From the NCBI GenBank assembly GCA_014773175.1, contig VXCM01000956.1, positions 1 to 64,000 on the forward strand: a stretch of DNA of 64,000 nucleotides, in the 5' to 3' direction. The translations under genes were made by a program, and so were the position numbers. The stretch's first letter is position 1; each line of letters begins with the position of its first letter. The DNA is from Lucifuga dentata (Eukaryota; Chordata; Actinopteri; Ophidiiformes; Bythitidae). Below are positions 24,960-39,700 of this stretch, one piece after another. The notes below the pieces were generated by a model. That model was not told the origin of the DNA. It did not search any database and saw nothing but the letters and a program-made list of their open reading frames with translations.

Positions 24960-27697
24960 TCATTGAGAGAAAGGATTATCCCGCCATCTTTCTCTCTCCC
25001 TCTCTCTCTGACACTATCTTCCCCTTTTTCCATTCTTACAACCTGCAAACACACACACACACACAAACATACAAACAGCTCTCTTCAGCAGCTTATTGAG
25101 TGCTCAGCTCCTGTCACGGTGGATCTGTGGGTAAGCCACTGTGGACGGAGTGAGAGGCAGGGATTTCATCATCAATCTGGGGTGTTTATCTCTTCAATCA
25201 GCCTCTATACTGACGGTGTTATTCAACTTGAGTGAACACACACACTATCCTTTTTTTTACTGGCCAGTGCAGTATCCAAACCAATACCCCTCCTCCCCCC
25301 TCCCCTAAAATTCTACTACATAACTTCTGGAAGTTGGCAAGATCATAAAATTCTAATGTACTAAATACTGGAAAGAGATTTGTGCAGCGTTACGTACTGA
25401 AAAAAAGACAAACCCCATGAGTTACACAACCTGCACAATTCCCAACGTCAATGAAGGAAAGCAAAAGTATTAGGAGGAGTAGGATTGTTTAAAAGTTATG
25501 AGTAAAGGCAGGAGGATGCAGTTGAAAGGAGCTGAGAGAAGGAGGAAATGGAGCAGGGCAGCATCAGGTGTAGCTGGTTTCTTCCCTCTGTGTATCTAAT
25601 TTGTCATCGGCAGAAAGCTCAGGTGTTTTTCTGTCATCAGGGGGAATTGTGGTCATGCGGCTGGTTGCTGCCAGGACCTCTGATTCATTCAGGGCTGAGC
25701 CAGAGCCCCCTGGATATTTTTAGACGTGTGGATTGCGCTGACAGGTGTCACTCATTGGGGTCATTCTTGAGAGGGGTCATTCAGAGGTGTGATTCTAGTC
25801 TGTATGTGGACAGAACTTCTCAGCTCTATTTGTCTGACATTTTTATTTATTTTTTTTTTTTGCTTTGCAGCTCTCACACTATTTGGAAAAATGTTAACAG
25901 ACATGCANATTTATTTTTTTTTTTTGCTTTGCAGCTCTCACACTATTTGGAAAAATGTTAACAGACATGCACCTGTGGTGCAACAGAATATGTTCATCTT
26001 GCTAAACCAAAGCTTTTCTCTATCAGAGAGATTTCTTACTTTTTAACACTGTTATCGCAAAGATGTTTTGTTAAATAGCTGCTGGTCACACTGAGCCACT
26101 GCTGCATTACCAACATCTAGTGAATATTTTCTTCAGCTTCTCAGACAAATACAGTTGTTATTCAGTGTGGAGTTTGTTGTTCAAAGACTCCATCCTAAAT
26201 CTCTGTCCTGAAAACCCTTATTCTGTTATGTTGACTAGGGCTGCCATAATCATATCATTTAGAATAATACTGGCATAATTTTTACTATAATAACATTTGT
26301 CATATTAAAATATTAATGATATTGCAATGTAATTGACCTGCTGGTGCATTTTCATAGCATCCGCAACAAGAAACTAAACGAGCACAAATGAAAGTAGTAA
26401 GTCATCTTCTGACAAATTGGTTCATAATAGGGAGCTACCTCTGTTGTTTGGAAATGGTTTGCTACAAGGCTAACTTGCTAACAAAAGGTGGAAACATAAG
26501 AAACAACAACAAGCAGAAACACCCGGGTNACAAGGCTAACTTGCTAACAAAAGGTGGAAACATAAGAAACAACAACAAGCAGAAACACCCGGGTAGAGAT
26601 GAGAGAGAGAGAGAGGTTCATGAATCATTGATCAAACAGAATCGATTTTTGTGGTTCAGTCGTAACTGAACCACATACTTTCAGTCCATTCCGGTTCGTG
26701 ATATAAATGAACGAGATTCAATATATTTATATACGGGCAGCACGGTGGCTCAGTGATTAGCACTTGCGCCTCACAGCAAGAAGAGTTCGAATCCGACCTG
26801 GCCCTTTCTGTGTGGAGTTTGCATGTTCTCCTCGTGTCTGTGTCAGTTCCCTCCAGGTGCTCCAGCCTCCTTCCACCTAGCACAGTCATGCAAGTCAGGT
26901 GAATTGGAAACTCTAAATTGACTGTAGGTGTGAATGAGTTTGTCAGTCTCTATGTATCAGCCCCGTGATAGACTGGCGACCTGTCCAGGTAAACCCCGCC
27001 TGTCGCCCAATGACCTCTGGGATAGGCTCCAGCCCCCCTGTGATCCTTAAGGACAAACGGGTATAGAAGATGGATGGATGGATGGATGGATATTTGTATA
27101 CTTTTTCTTTCACAACATCCCGTCTTTGAGATTAATCAACACATTCTAACTCCAACCATAAAACTAATGTCTGTTTGGCTCAGGCAATCTAGTTTGTGTG
27201 GCACAAACATCGCTTAAGTGGCATTTGATGTAGTGTAGGTGAGCGTCCACTAGGGGGCGTTCACACTCATAGACAGGGTCACTGAATCAAGACACAGACA
27301 CAGAGGTCAGAGCCAACAGAGCTGCGAGAGCTGTGAGCATCGCAAGAGCCGTGAGACTGGCGAAAGCTGAGTGAACCACGAGAGCCGCAAGATCTGCGAG
27401 AGCCGCGAGAAATCGCCGTTGTTTGAGTGGGTACTTTATTCAGCTGTTAGCTGATCATTTACATTCACAAAGCTCGCTTTCACAGGCGTCGCCATGTTGA
27501 GTGGCGTCATACTCATGAAGTCAGGGTAGATAACTGGTTTGAGTTTCCCAGTCAGAGATCTGATTTCAAATGCCGTTCCAACGCATTTTTCCAAGTAGGA
27601 AGTCGGAAAAATCTGAGTTCTGAGGTCTGTCGAATGCAGCATTAGTTCTTTGAACTTTGTACTTCCAACCATATACTTGTGGTCAATTATGACGTAT

Positions 27698-27756
<59 letters not shown>

Positions 27757-30700
27757 TCTGTGTGTGTGTGTGTGTGTGTGTGTCTTTGTGATTACACTTG
27801 TCCTGATTCCTCATGTCAGTGGTACATGTGTGTGAAGTTCATTTTGTTACAGAAAACTGAATGTAATTTTATTTAGAAGTTGTAATAGTATACTAGTATT
27901 TTACACTTTTTTTTTTTTTTTTTTTTTNTTTTTTTTTTTTTTTTTTTAGGGTTTTACGTGTTTTGGATTGCTGTTCATTGCAGATAGGCTCTCTATTGCT
28001 GCAAATATCGATTTTGGTTCGTTTTCTGAAGATTGCCAAGAATTTAAGGACTGAAGATTCCTCCCAAAAACAGTCTGACAGTGGCGAATGTGGAAGAAAG
28101 GAAAAGAGAAAACAGCTTCTTCTTCTTTTCCTTTTGGCTTTCCCTTCAGGGGTCACCACAGCGAATCATCTGCCTCCATCTAACCCTATCCTCTGCCTCC
28201 TCTTCTCTCACACCAACTAACTTCATGTCCTCTTTCACTACATCCATAAATCTCCTCTTTGGTCTTCCTCTAGGCCTCCTGCCTGGCAGTTCCAACCTCA
28301 GCATCCTTCTACCGATATGTTCACTATCCCTCCTCTGTACATGTCCAAACCATCTCAGTCTGGCCTCTCTGACTTTATCTCCAAAACATCTAACATGCGC
28401 TGTCCCTCTGATGTACTCGTTCCTGATCCTATCCATCCTCGTCACTCCCAAAGAGAACCTCAGCATTTTAGTCTCTGCTACCTCTAGCTCTGCCTCCTGT
28501 CTTTTCCTCAGTGCCACTGTCTCTAAGCCATACAACATCGCTGGTCTCACCACCGTTTTGTACACCTTTCCTTTCATTCTTGCCGAGACTCTTTTGTCAC
28601 ACATCACACCTGACACTTTTCTCCACCCATTCCAACCTGCTTGCACACGTTTCTTCACCTCTTTTCCACACTCTCCATTGCTCTGGACTGTGGACCCTAA
28701 GTACTTAAAATCCTCCACCTTCTTTATCTCTATTCCCTGTAACCTCACCATTCCACTTGAGTCCCTCTCATTCACAGCCATGTATTCTGTCTTGCTGCGG
28801 CTAACCTTCATTCCTCTCCTTTCCAGGGCATATCTCCACCTCTCTAGGTTTTCCTCCACCTGCTCCCTGCTCTCACTACAGATCACAATGTCATCTGCAA
28901 ACATCATAGTCCAAGGGGATTCTTGTCTAACCTCATCTGTCAGCCTGTCCATCACTACAGCAAACAAGAAGGGGCTCAGAGCTGATCCTTGGTGTAGTCC
29001 CACTTCCACCTTGAACTCCTCTGTCACACCTACGGCACACCTCACCACTGTCTTACAGCTCTCATACATGTCCTGCACCACTCTAACATACTTCTCTGCC
29101 ACTCCAGACTTCCTCATACAACACCACAGTTCCTCTCTCGGCACCCTGTCATATGCTTTCTCTAGATCTACAAAGGCACAATGCAGCTCCCTCTGACCTT
29201 CTCTGTACTTCTCTATCAACATCCTCAAAGCAAATACTGCATCTGTAGTACTCTTCCTTGGCATGAAACCATACTGCTGCTCAGAAATGCTGACTTCTGC
29301 CCTTAGTCTAGCTTCCACTACTCTTTCCCATAACTTCATTGTGTGGCTCATCAACTTTATTCCTCTGTAGTTGCCACAGCTCTGCACGTCTCCCTTGTTC
29401 TTAAAAATCGGCACCAGCACACTTCTCCTCCATTCCTCAGGCATCCTCTCACTCTCTAAGATCTCGTTGAACAACCTAGTTGAGAGAAAACAGCAGCGGT
29501 GGTAAATTGAGCACTAGGGTGAGAGGGAGTGAAAGATAATACAGAGAGAAGAAGAAATGAGGAGGAAAGGAAAGGAGAATCTGTTAGAGGAGGTGAAGGG
29601 TCCTCTTCAGGACTGAGCTGTTTAATTAACACCGTACTCCAAACCTCAAGCGTAATTTCTTTTTCTCTCATTCAAATCTTTCACCAAAACCCACTTGTCT
29701 TTGTCTTTCACTTTCTTTCTCCCTCAGTTCACTAACATTCACTTTAATTAAACTGTTTATCTTGTCTGTTAATTACAAAACTAGAATACTACCAAAACAA
29801 AAGTACCAATTAGATTATAGCAACCAGGAGAATTGTGAGATTATCACAGCAATACCAATAAATAGTACAACATTAATAAGTGATTGTTACTTCAGTAGAC
29901 AGACTTTTTTTTTTCTCTCCCTCCCTCCCTCCCTCTCTGTCTCTCGTTGTCCTTCTCCACCCCACTCACACTCCATCCATCTGTAGCTCTCCTCTGTCCA
30001 TCTCAGGGAGTGAGGGAAGAGGAGGTGAGAATGAGAGTCTGGCAGGAAGTTCTCCCGATTCACCCGGGAGATGTGGGTGAAATCACGCTGCTCGCCATGC
30101 ATGAAATTTCAGTTTCAGGATTTGAATTGACTAAATGAAACATTTGTGTTGTTATAGTTGTGAGTTATTGATCTATTGCATTTTTCCCCCAACTCTTGAT
30201 TGTAACATGGCTGGTTACAAGAATATTAAGGATACTAGCGACATGATTTGCTATAGGTTTCATGTAATTTTACAATTTCTGTTTGTATTGTTGTGGCATT
30301 CAAGTGTCCCTGTGTCTTTGTGCTCCAATTATAGTCCAAAACATGCATGAAATGTCTCTATGTGCCAGTCTTGTGTGACTTGTGATCTGTCCAGGATGTG
30401 TCCTGCCTGTCACCCAGTAAATGCTGGGATAGGCTCATAGAGATGTATGGACGGACAAACTGTTTTTAAAAACTGTTTTTAATTAATTTAGCTAAAATAT
30501 CCCTAAAATATCAAATTTATAGGTGCAAGCACAAATGCTATATTAATAAAAGTGACCCATTTAGCTTGCATGTGGCATATATCTGATATGCATTATGAAT
30601 ATGTAAACAGTTTAAAAAAAAAAAAAAGCACATGGAATTGGATATTCTCAGATCTGTTTTGGGCCACATTTATACAGGCATGTGGAATTAAATCTGACAT

Positions 30701-33700
30701 GTATCAGATATCTGTGCCAAAGCGACTGTCTTCTAAACACACAGATCGGCTTTCCATTGCTGATCCGACTCGCACGCGATAAAGAGCGACACTCTTCTAC
30801 TTCTACTTTGAACACATAAATGATGTAGCAGTGATTACGCCCAAGCTGCACCAAGTGCTCTAATCCTTCTTCTCCACCTTAAAATATAATTTAGCTGCTG
30901 CAGACATTTAAAGATGTTTCAGAAAGAAAAGGCCTGTATAATTATTTCTGTCTCATTTGCATCCAGGGGCGGCACTAGGGGTGGGGCTTATGGGGCTTAA
31001 GCCCCTGATGTTTTCCATAAAGCCCCGAATCGTTTTTGTAATAGTGTGTTTTGAATTTTCTGTAGCATTTTTGCAGTTACCCAAATTCATCACCAAGGTG
31101 GAGCCACACTGTTGTGAACGGATTGGTCAGACTGAATTGGTGGAAGAACAGAAACAACGCACCACTGTATATTCCACTAGGTTGTTGTAAAGGTTTTCAT
31201 TTTATAAGATTAAGCTTCATATAACTTTTTAAAAGATGTAACAACATTTCTTAAGCAATTCTCAAAATTTATATTTAGCTTTGGTAGATATAAAATAGCT
31301 TTGAACTGAGCTAGGATCTGGGTTGAGCCCTGGATCTCCACTAATCCTAGATCTGTCCCTGCATCGCATCATTTTGTTTACCTCTGTCTCTGAAACTAAA
31401 CTCTTATTTTGCACATCTGGGTTATTTCAGGTGTAAAATGTGTACACACATAAGATATGAGCCTCTTCTAAAAAAAAAAAAAAAAAAAACAAGGAAGGAA
31501 AAAAAAAGAAAGGTGTAAAAAGGATATTTTAAAAAATCAGATATAGGCCAAAAAAAGACTTAGAACTGGGCATCGGCCTGTAGTGTAAACATAGCATAAG
31601 AAATAAAAAGGAATGGTCTGTCTAAAGTTCAGGCAGTATGCAGAAAAGTCAGCTTAAGTTGATTCTGTATGCATAATTTAGTGGGATTAGTTTGATGTAA
31701 CAATTTAATTCTTTTGTATTTGTTTTACCAGAAGGCATATTTAGTCTAAAAGGACCATACCGGCTATTTTGCATATTTGAGCCTAGTATATTCAATTATC
31801 AGTAACATAACATGTATGAATATTGAATATATTAAGCTCAAACACGCAAAATGGCCAGTATGGTCCTTTAAATCTTTCCACAAAATTGGTGTCCTTGTTC
31901 TGTCCTTTTCAATATGGTGTTTGTCTCTGAATATGCCACTTCCTGTATGTGAGCTTTGTGTGCATGTGATTAATCTGTCTATTATGCTTTGGTGATGTTT
32001 GTCTGTACACACACATTCCTTCCCGTGTGTGCGTTTGGTTCGAAGGCGGCGCAGATTAATCGCACGATGGGGATCGAACAAGTGCTGTTTAATTAAATCC
32101 TTTGATAATGTCAAAGTTTATGTTTTGTGGGAGACAAGAGGTTCGGCCTTCTGTATCCCCCCAGTTATTACTCGCTATTAATCAAAGCGTGTGTGTGTGT
32201 GTGTGCGCGCGTGTGTGCAGATGTAATTCTTTTTATAGCTCCTCAGGGTACATAAGAATCAAAGCGTAATTCTACTCTGATGGGAATTTGAAATGTTTAT
32301 TTTCAGACTTGCGTAGTAAAAGTGTCACATTAGACGCTGCTCCTTGCATACTCGTTTCTTGGTTTGGCACCCGAAGCTGTTTTGTCACCCTGGTTCATTT
32401 CAGTCATGTTTCCCACCTTTTATAATACGAGTAACATTATTCTACCTTTATAGAAGTGCTGGAAAAGGTACAACATCACCTCTCTGCCAGGACTTTGGTT
32501 TGTGTTTTCTGAGTATAATGCCAGTAGATTATAAACCATAACTTTAACGCTGTAATGGCTAGAAAAAATGTTTGTACCTACCAGTAACATTTAACCCAAA
32601 TTCTTCTTCCTTTTCACACCTACAAGGTTAATAGTTATACATAAGAGCCTGTACTTGTGTTATTTGATCACGTGAACTGTTTTGCCATAAAACCAACTCT
32701 GTTTTGATCTTTTCCTCTCTCCTTTTTCTGTTTTTCTCCTCACCACAGCCTCTTTTCTTCTTACACATACCATAGATTTGGAGATTCACGAACAATGGTT
32801 GAATGCGGCCGTTTTTAATGTTATTAGTTATGATGTGTTCCATGCAAAGTTGGAAGAAGAGTTTTCCAGGTCCTACTTCCAACCACCAGACATTCCACAA
32901 CCCACAGCATAAACACGAAGCATGGTGAACGCGAGATGCTCATCTTCGTGTGGAAATGTATGAATACCTGAAACATCAGCAGTGTTTTATTGCAATGAAA
33001 CACTGGTGGAAAACGTCATTACAGATTTTATTTTACATCAGTTTAGCATATTATACATATTATACCATGTACAATTACATGTTTTAGGTATATAATTCAA
33101 TAAATAAAGTTTTCATTCAAGATTTTTTTTTTTTTTAATGTAATGCACACCATTGGAAATGACTCCATGGGCGCTGTCATGTTGAATGATGGAAGAGCAA
33201 CCGCTTCTTGGTGAAGCCAGGATGGATTTGGTTTCTGATTTTTTTCTGCCATTCTCTTGTATTTTTTCAATTAGGAGTTTGGAAAATTTTGTGTTTTGAG
33301 TCATCTGGAATCAGCATAACACTTCTGCTTTTCTTTGACAAGCTAATAAAGGATTACCATATTTCAAAGTTCACAGGTACACTCAGACTTACAGTAAGTG
33401 AAGGAGTTTGCCTGACTGGGATTAAGTGGGGAAACAGCACAATTGGAATTGGAATATAGCCCGATATTCAAGGTTTAGGGTCCGAGACTAGTAAAGACTT
33501 CATTGACCAGCTTTCTCCTCTTCCTCTTTTCTCAGGGTATCACCACAGCCTCCCCTCCTCTCCATGCACATCCACTGCTGGGCCTGAAGGTCAGAGGTTA
33601 TCACCATCTGGCACTCTCTCCTCTGAATTTCTCAACCAGGGTGGCTCCACCAAGGTCCTCCTTCTCATCTGCAACACAGCAGGATCTGGCCAGCAGGCCG

Positions 33701-36700
33701 TCAGGTGAGCTGCGGGCCAATACATGATGGATTTTTCAGGATGTTGGTTGATTTGAGGAGGGCCAGTTTGTTGGTTATCATATAAAAACTTCATTCAGCT
33801 GTAAGGTTAGGGTTTTATCTTTTAGATAGGGTTAGTCTGTTATTTCATCGTTTCGTCTTACAGCTTTTGAAGTGCAGCATACTGGGGCCTGAGAAGACAT
33901 CAGATTAGAAGCATTTCAATCACAAAAGCACTTACCTTCTCAGTACTGACACCTGAGAGTCCAAATCCTGGAGTGTGGAATGTGTTGCAACAGCACAATG
34001 AGAGCAAAAGGAAACGGGTGGGGGGGNTCCTGGAGTGTGGAATGTGTTGCAACAGCACAATGAGAGCAAAAGGAAACGGGTGGGGGGGGCTATAACACCT
34101 GCAACAAAGCATGGCTACGACAAAGTTCTGAATAGTTCACAGATAGCATTTGTCAACGGGAGCTAGTTCAGATAGCTCCCGTAAGCAATCTGTCTCTGAT
34201 ATGAGTCTTTTGTCGGCAATATCTAAAAGCTGTGACTAAAATCATGTAGTGAAAACCAGGCTTTAGTTGATAAAAAATCTTGTATCTATAATGCTGGGTG
34301 ATAAATCTTTAAATTGGCCCTGAAATCCTTCTGTGTTACGGATTTCAACACAGCCACTGCTGCTCTGGTCAGAAGGAGCACCAGCCTCAGTTTAACCGAG
34401 TGCCAGAGGACTTTATGAGGCATTTATGGGTTTATGAAATACAGACTGGGTTTTCAACTTTATTTCACACGTAATGTCAGGCTGTCAATGTTGTAGAAGA
34501 CATAAAGCCCTGACAGTGTCGCCTTGATGCTTCTGTCACCTGACAGCCTGATGGATGTGGTGATGGTACAATAAGCTGCAAGGACCTTTACAGGCACATT
34601 CTCAACTTTCAGCAGGGTCAAGCTTGTCAGCTTCCAAATGACAGATTCTGTGGTGAAAAGACTGGATTAAGGGAGTTATTTGGGAAATGAATACACAGGA
34701 ATTAATTAATTCGGTTTTCTAATGTGGATCACTAGAGGGCTACAAAACTGCAAAGCTTTCCTTTTGTGGTTTTTGATTGAGAAGGAACTGAATTTACTCT
34801 TGTATAACCAGGATGAAACACAGCTCAGATATTCTGTATGATTACTGTAATTGTTTCAGGACCTCAAACTTCCTCCAGCCATTTGTCGTTCTCTTTCATT
34901 GATCCCTCTCCTCTCCTCTCCTCTCCTCTCCTCTCCTCTCAGGTTTGGGCCTCCGTTTCTCATGCATGAGGACAGGAATGTCTCCTGGGATCAGTTCCAG
35001 CAAAGCATCCTCAGCAAACTCTATTACCTGATGCTGAATGGATCCCAGGCTCAGGTAAGGCTGACACCTAATAATAACTTATCCTCTTTGTATGCAGAAT
35101 CCTTCAACTCAAGGGTTCCTGAACCTGTTCATGCAAGTGCACCATTAATTAAAGGACCATATCAGTGGTTTTGCATGTTTGAGCCCAATAAAGATGACCT
35201 ACATACACGTTACGTTACTGCCAACCATTTTCAAAACTGTATTTTAGTTTTCCAAATCCTATAATCTTTCAAAATCCAATGTTCACCTCAAAATTTTATG
35301 TTTGACCTACTTACACTTATGCATGATTGCAGAAGGCACTGTCATTTTAATTTCTTGGTAAAAAGCCATCTTCTCCAGGGACTAGATTCCTTAGTGGAGG
35401 ATTATATAACATTGACAAAAAAGTAATAAGGCATGTTGTAGAAAACTCAATCAAGTCAACTGGATTCAAGTTTTTAATTCTGAAACGTTTCACCATCCAT
35501 CTAAATGGCTTCGTCAGGCAGGAAAAAAAAAAAAACCAAACTTGAATCCAGTTGACCTGACTGAGTTTTCTACAACTTATCTACTGCCTGGTGACTGAAA
35601 ATCTTCATCAAAATAATAAGGCACGTGTTTTTCTGTGATGGATTACTTATCTCACGTTTCAAGTCTCTCCAAATTGATTTTTATACCACACTGGAATAAA
35701 CTGAAACCAATGGCAGTCTGGAGGGTAAGAAAAACACTTCTAATATTTACTGCTCCTGTAGTATGTTTTAGAAAATGGTTGGCAGTTACTAACATGTATA
35801 CTGATTGTATTTATGGACTCAAGCATGCAAAATCACTGGTATGCTTGTTTCTACACAGATTTTTCAAGTGATCTTAAGCCTCAGCAGCAGCTCAACTGCC
35901 GTACACACAGATACGTACACTCGTACACACATTCTTTTCCCATAGTTGGTCTTCAAGTTGCCATGGGCAACGCCATGGTGACAGGCAGTATTTGAGGTGG
36001 CCTTATCCGAAGCCAGCAGCCATCAGCTTTACAGGGAGAGAACCAAGTATCTGTCTGTTTACTGATTACTATCTCAGTTACTTAGTTACCTTCTCAAAGC
36101 CTCTTTGGTCAGATGTATACACTCGCTGAACCCTCATTTACCCTCTCCCTCCTCTTCCTCTCAATGAAGACATTCACCAGAGTCCACCAGTAGTAGATTG
36201 TACAAATACTTATGGCTTTTAAGATTAGTGGGGATTTGAATCTTGCTGATGCTTTGTTTTGTTATTTGTTTTATTTTTCCATATACGGTGGCAAAAACTG
36301 ACACAGGACAGGCTGTAAGTGGAAAAAAGGTTTTGTTGTATAACCTGTCCATCTTCTGAAAAGACTGTTTGCAGTTTTCATTCCTTTGTCAGTGACTGTG
36401 TGTTTGCTGCCACTTATCCGGTCAGACCTGCTTTCTTATAATAAGTAATGATTTGGCGCCATCCAGAGGTTTTGCTTGCAAGACACAACTTTAGTTCAGG
36501 CTGTCAAAAAAGGAAAAAAAAGGGGGGAGGAGGATGATCTGAGTTATTAATCGGAATTTACCGGTAGGTTCTGTGAGAGGAAGTAATTAAAACTGGAAAT
36601 GACACAGAGGTGATGTGTTAAATTGTATATGGCATGGTTTGGTTATTTACTGCATCAGATCAGGCAATTTTACAGGCTTAAGAAGAGTTTACGCATAATT

Positions 36701-39700
36701 AAAGATGGAGTGTGTTGCTGGTATCCTTGAAAATCTCCACATTCAACATGTGTACAACACATGAAAAGCCAAGTCAAGGTCACTTCAAGACTTTAATTAC
36801 AGAAGTTAACATTGTCAGATTTATTTTAAATTAATCAAGGAAATAATGTTTATTACTTACTGGATCTCCATGAGCTTCTGCAAATGTAGTTGCTAGTCTT
36901 CTTGGTGATGCTCAGAAGCAACCAAAGCTAGAAATTAACAATTACACATATACGTAAGATAACAAACAGATCAAACAGGCAAATAAAATGTACAGAGTAG
37001 ATAAAGTGTTAAATAACTTCCACTAATTAATGGACATCTCATTAGAATAAGTGCGTAAAATCCCTTTAAATCTAAAATGATGCAAACAGGTAGCCCAAGA
37101 GGATGATTGCAAAGGAAAGAAAATAATTTTCAAAGCTAGAAAGTTTACATTCTGTTAAGAAAAATTATGTCTGCTTCTTTGAAAAATAGTATAGACATGC
37201 AGTATATTTCATGTAATACATACCATATTTCTAGTAACGTTTACAATATTTTGTCTACCTCGTACACTTATATGGAGGAGCCAGAATATTAGAAACATGG
37301 TGCAATATAATGCAAGCCAGTAAACAGATTCCAGCTACAAAAATGAGCATTGAGTTGAATCAACATCTGTCTGACAGATTTTCAACAACAGCTAAAAACG
37401 ATCAACAGCTGCAGATTATCGTCCCAGTCCATCAAATTTGCAATGCTTTAAAAAGGAAAGATTGACACGTTTCATGTAGATTTTCCAAAAAAAAAAAAAA
37501 AAANAAAAAAAAAAAAAAAATGCTTATAAATCATCAGTTGTGTTGTGAGTTAAAACAGGAGTACAACTGAAAAAGTTTGCGTTTATAATATGATGGTATA
37601 ACCAATGCTGTAATGTGTATCCAAACTAATGAGATAAAATAATATGACTGTAAATTGCAAATATCTTGGGAAGTATTAAAAGTTTGGTGAGAAGAACAAA
37701 ACTGATTGTGTTTGAATGGACATAGCATACAGAGTGAAATTAGGTATGTATAAAATTGTATCTAAAAATAAAGCCATAAAACATTCATTAGAGTGAAGGA
37801 TCTGGTCTCCTCTTCTTCATTATGGTCAAACTAAAGATCAACCCAATAGAGTTCAAACTTCCCAGACCTTCACAACTGTAAAGAGAGCATTTTTAATTTG
37901 CTGCTTTAGGCTCCTAAATTATCTCTCTATGCTCAACTCAACTCAAGTTTCTATCCTCTGAGGATAGTTTGCCCAGAAAACTCAGCGCTCTTGTCTTTGT
38001 CTCCGAGGCAGCAGAGGAGGTATAATCCATCTTCAACTGCACGCTCTTGTTATTTGAGTGTGGAGGTGGTAAGAATAGTTACCAGCCATAAATGAGGAGG
38101 CAAGTAACGAGAGTTGTCCTAAAGGCATTCCTCACAATTCTAAATTGAGAAGTCAAAGTAAGACACTTATTTTCTGATTGGCTGGTTGCCATTAAAATCA
38201 CACATGATGACGACTCAAATGGTCTCCTAGGCAACAGTTTGATTGTTCTAAAGTTTACTGAGGTCACAAAATCCATGCAGTTAATATAATCATAAAGGTT
38301 AGTTGTTCCATCCTGAACAACAAACCAATCAAAAGAGTCAGAGAGAAGTCAATCACAGTCTGTACACACCCGCACGGTCCTGAGAAGAGTCTAATTACCC
38401 AAAATAATTGAAAGCACCTGTTTGGATGCCTCATGAGCTGAAACACTTGGCATGACGCCTCGGTTTTATGTTTTCATCTTTACGTAACTCTAGATTGCTT
38501 TTTGTGTTTCACAGTGTAATCCTTTTGTCAGTTATCTTAAATTTGCATATAAATGAGATCTTAAAATGCCAAACTTTTTTTCAGTCTCTCTTCAGAATGT
38601 TGAAGTGGCATTTCAAGCTGTCTTCTTCTCAGCCCGATAAAGAAAGGGTTGCACTTCAGGATGAGTCTATCGCAGAGGCTTGCAGGTGTGATAATTACAC
38701 CCACAGCATCCGTCTCCCCACAGAATCCTGCTGTGACACAGGATGTAATCATGCAGTTTTTCTTTTTTAACATGTCAAATGCTGCAGCACATTTACAGTA
38801 ATGGCTAATTAACAGGTCATACTTGATAATCGTGTTTGTTGTGTAATGATGTAGACAATGATTAGGACTTCAGGCCACAGGGCAAACTTTGTTATCTGGA
38901 GGAATGCTGAAAGAGAATGAGGGTCATGTAGTCTGTTTAATCTGTTTTGGTTTGAATGCATTTAATATAATGTTGAGTTTGTGAGAAAACATGATTATTA
39001 TTGATTGATAATGTCTGAAAGCATACCTGGGTGGACACACCTGCTCATCAGCAGAGTGTAACGGTAGAAAATCCAAATCTAAAACAGCTGATTTTCATTT
39101 TTTGGTCAAATTGTAAAGGCATGAAATAAAAAATCTTAATGCAGATTGTCACGTTCTTATTTTCAGTCAGGGTTCGATTTCCCAGCCTTTGCAATGTTTT
39201 AAAATACAGAAAACACATTAATGCACTGCAACTCTGCTGTGCACACTGAGTGAAAACAGGCCATGCAAAACACCAATTCTGGCCAAACATGCTTGGTTGC
39301 TTTGCACTTTTTGAATGTGTCTAGCAAGGTGTGCAGGCAGGTAAATTCAAACTTGATACATGTTGACATCACCTTGTTACAGATAAAGGATCAATTCAAA
39401 AAGAAAGCTTAAAGGACAGTCCAATGATTTAGTCTTACTGGATGCATTTCTGTCGACTTATCTGCAGCTTTGCAACGCTGTGAAAAAGAAGTAAAACGTC
39501 TAGAAGCCTTTAAGGCCATGCACAATGAAAGTTTCCACTGACACCCATGCTAGTGGTGTTGTTTTAAGTGGGAAAGGAGCTTTTTAAAGGACAATACTGG
39601 CCATTTTGCATGTTTGAGCCCAATAAGTGCAGCCTGCATACACGTTACATTGCTGACATTTTCCAAAACATACAGCACTGCTGAAATGGTAAATTTTAGA

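Noticed and set aside
26735..26810. Possible tRNA gene with A and B boxes
   Set aside because: The downstream body and (GGAT)n tail show a SINE, and no cloverleaf acceptor stem is apparent.
28081..29196. 371-codon open frame on the + strand rich in Ser, Leu and Thr
   Set aside because: It is the antisense shadow of the RTE reverse transcriptase on the - strand, which shows real family motifs.
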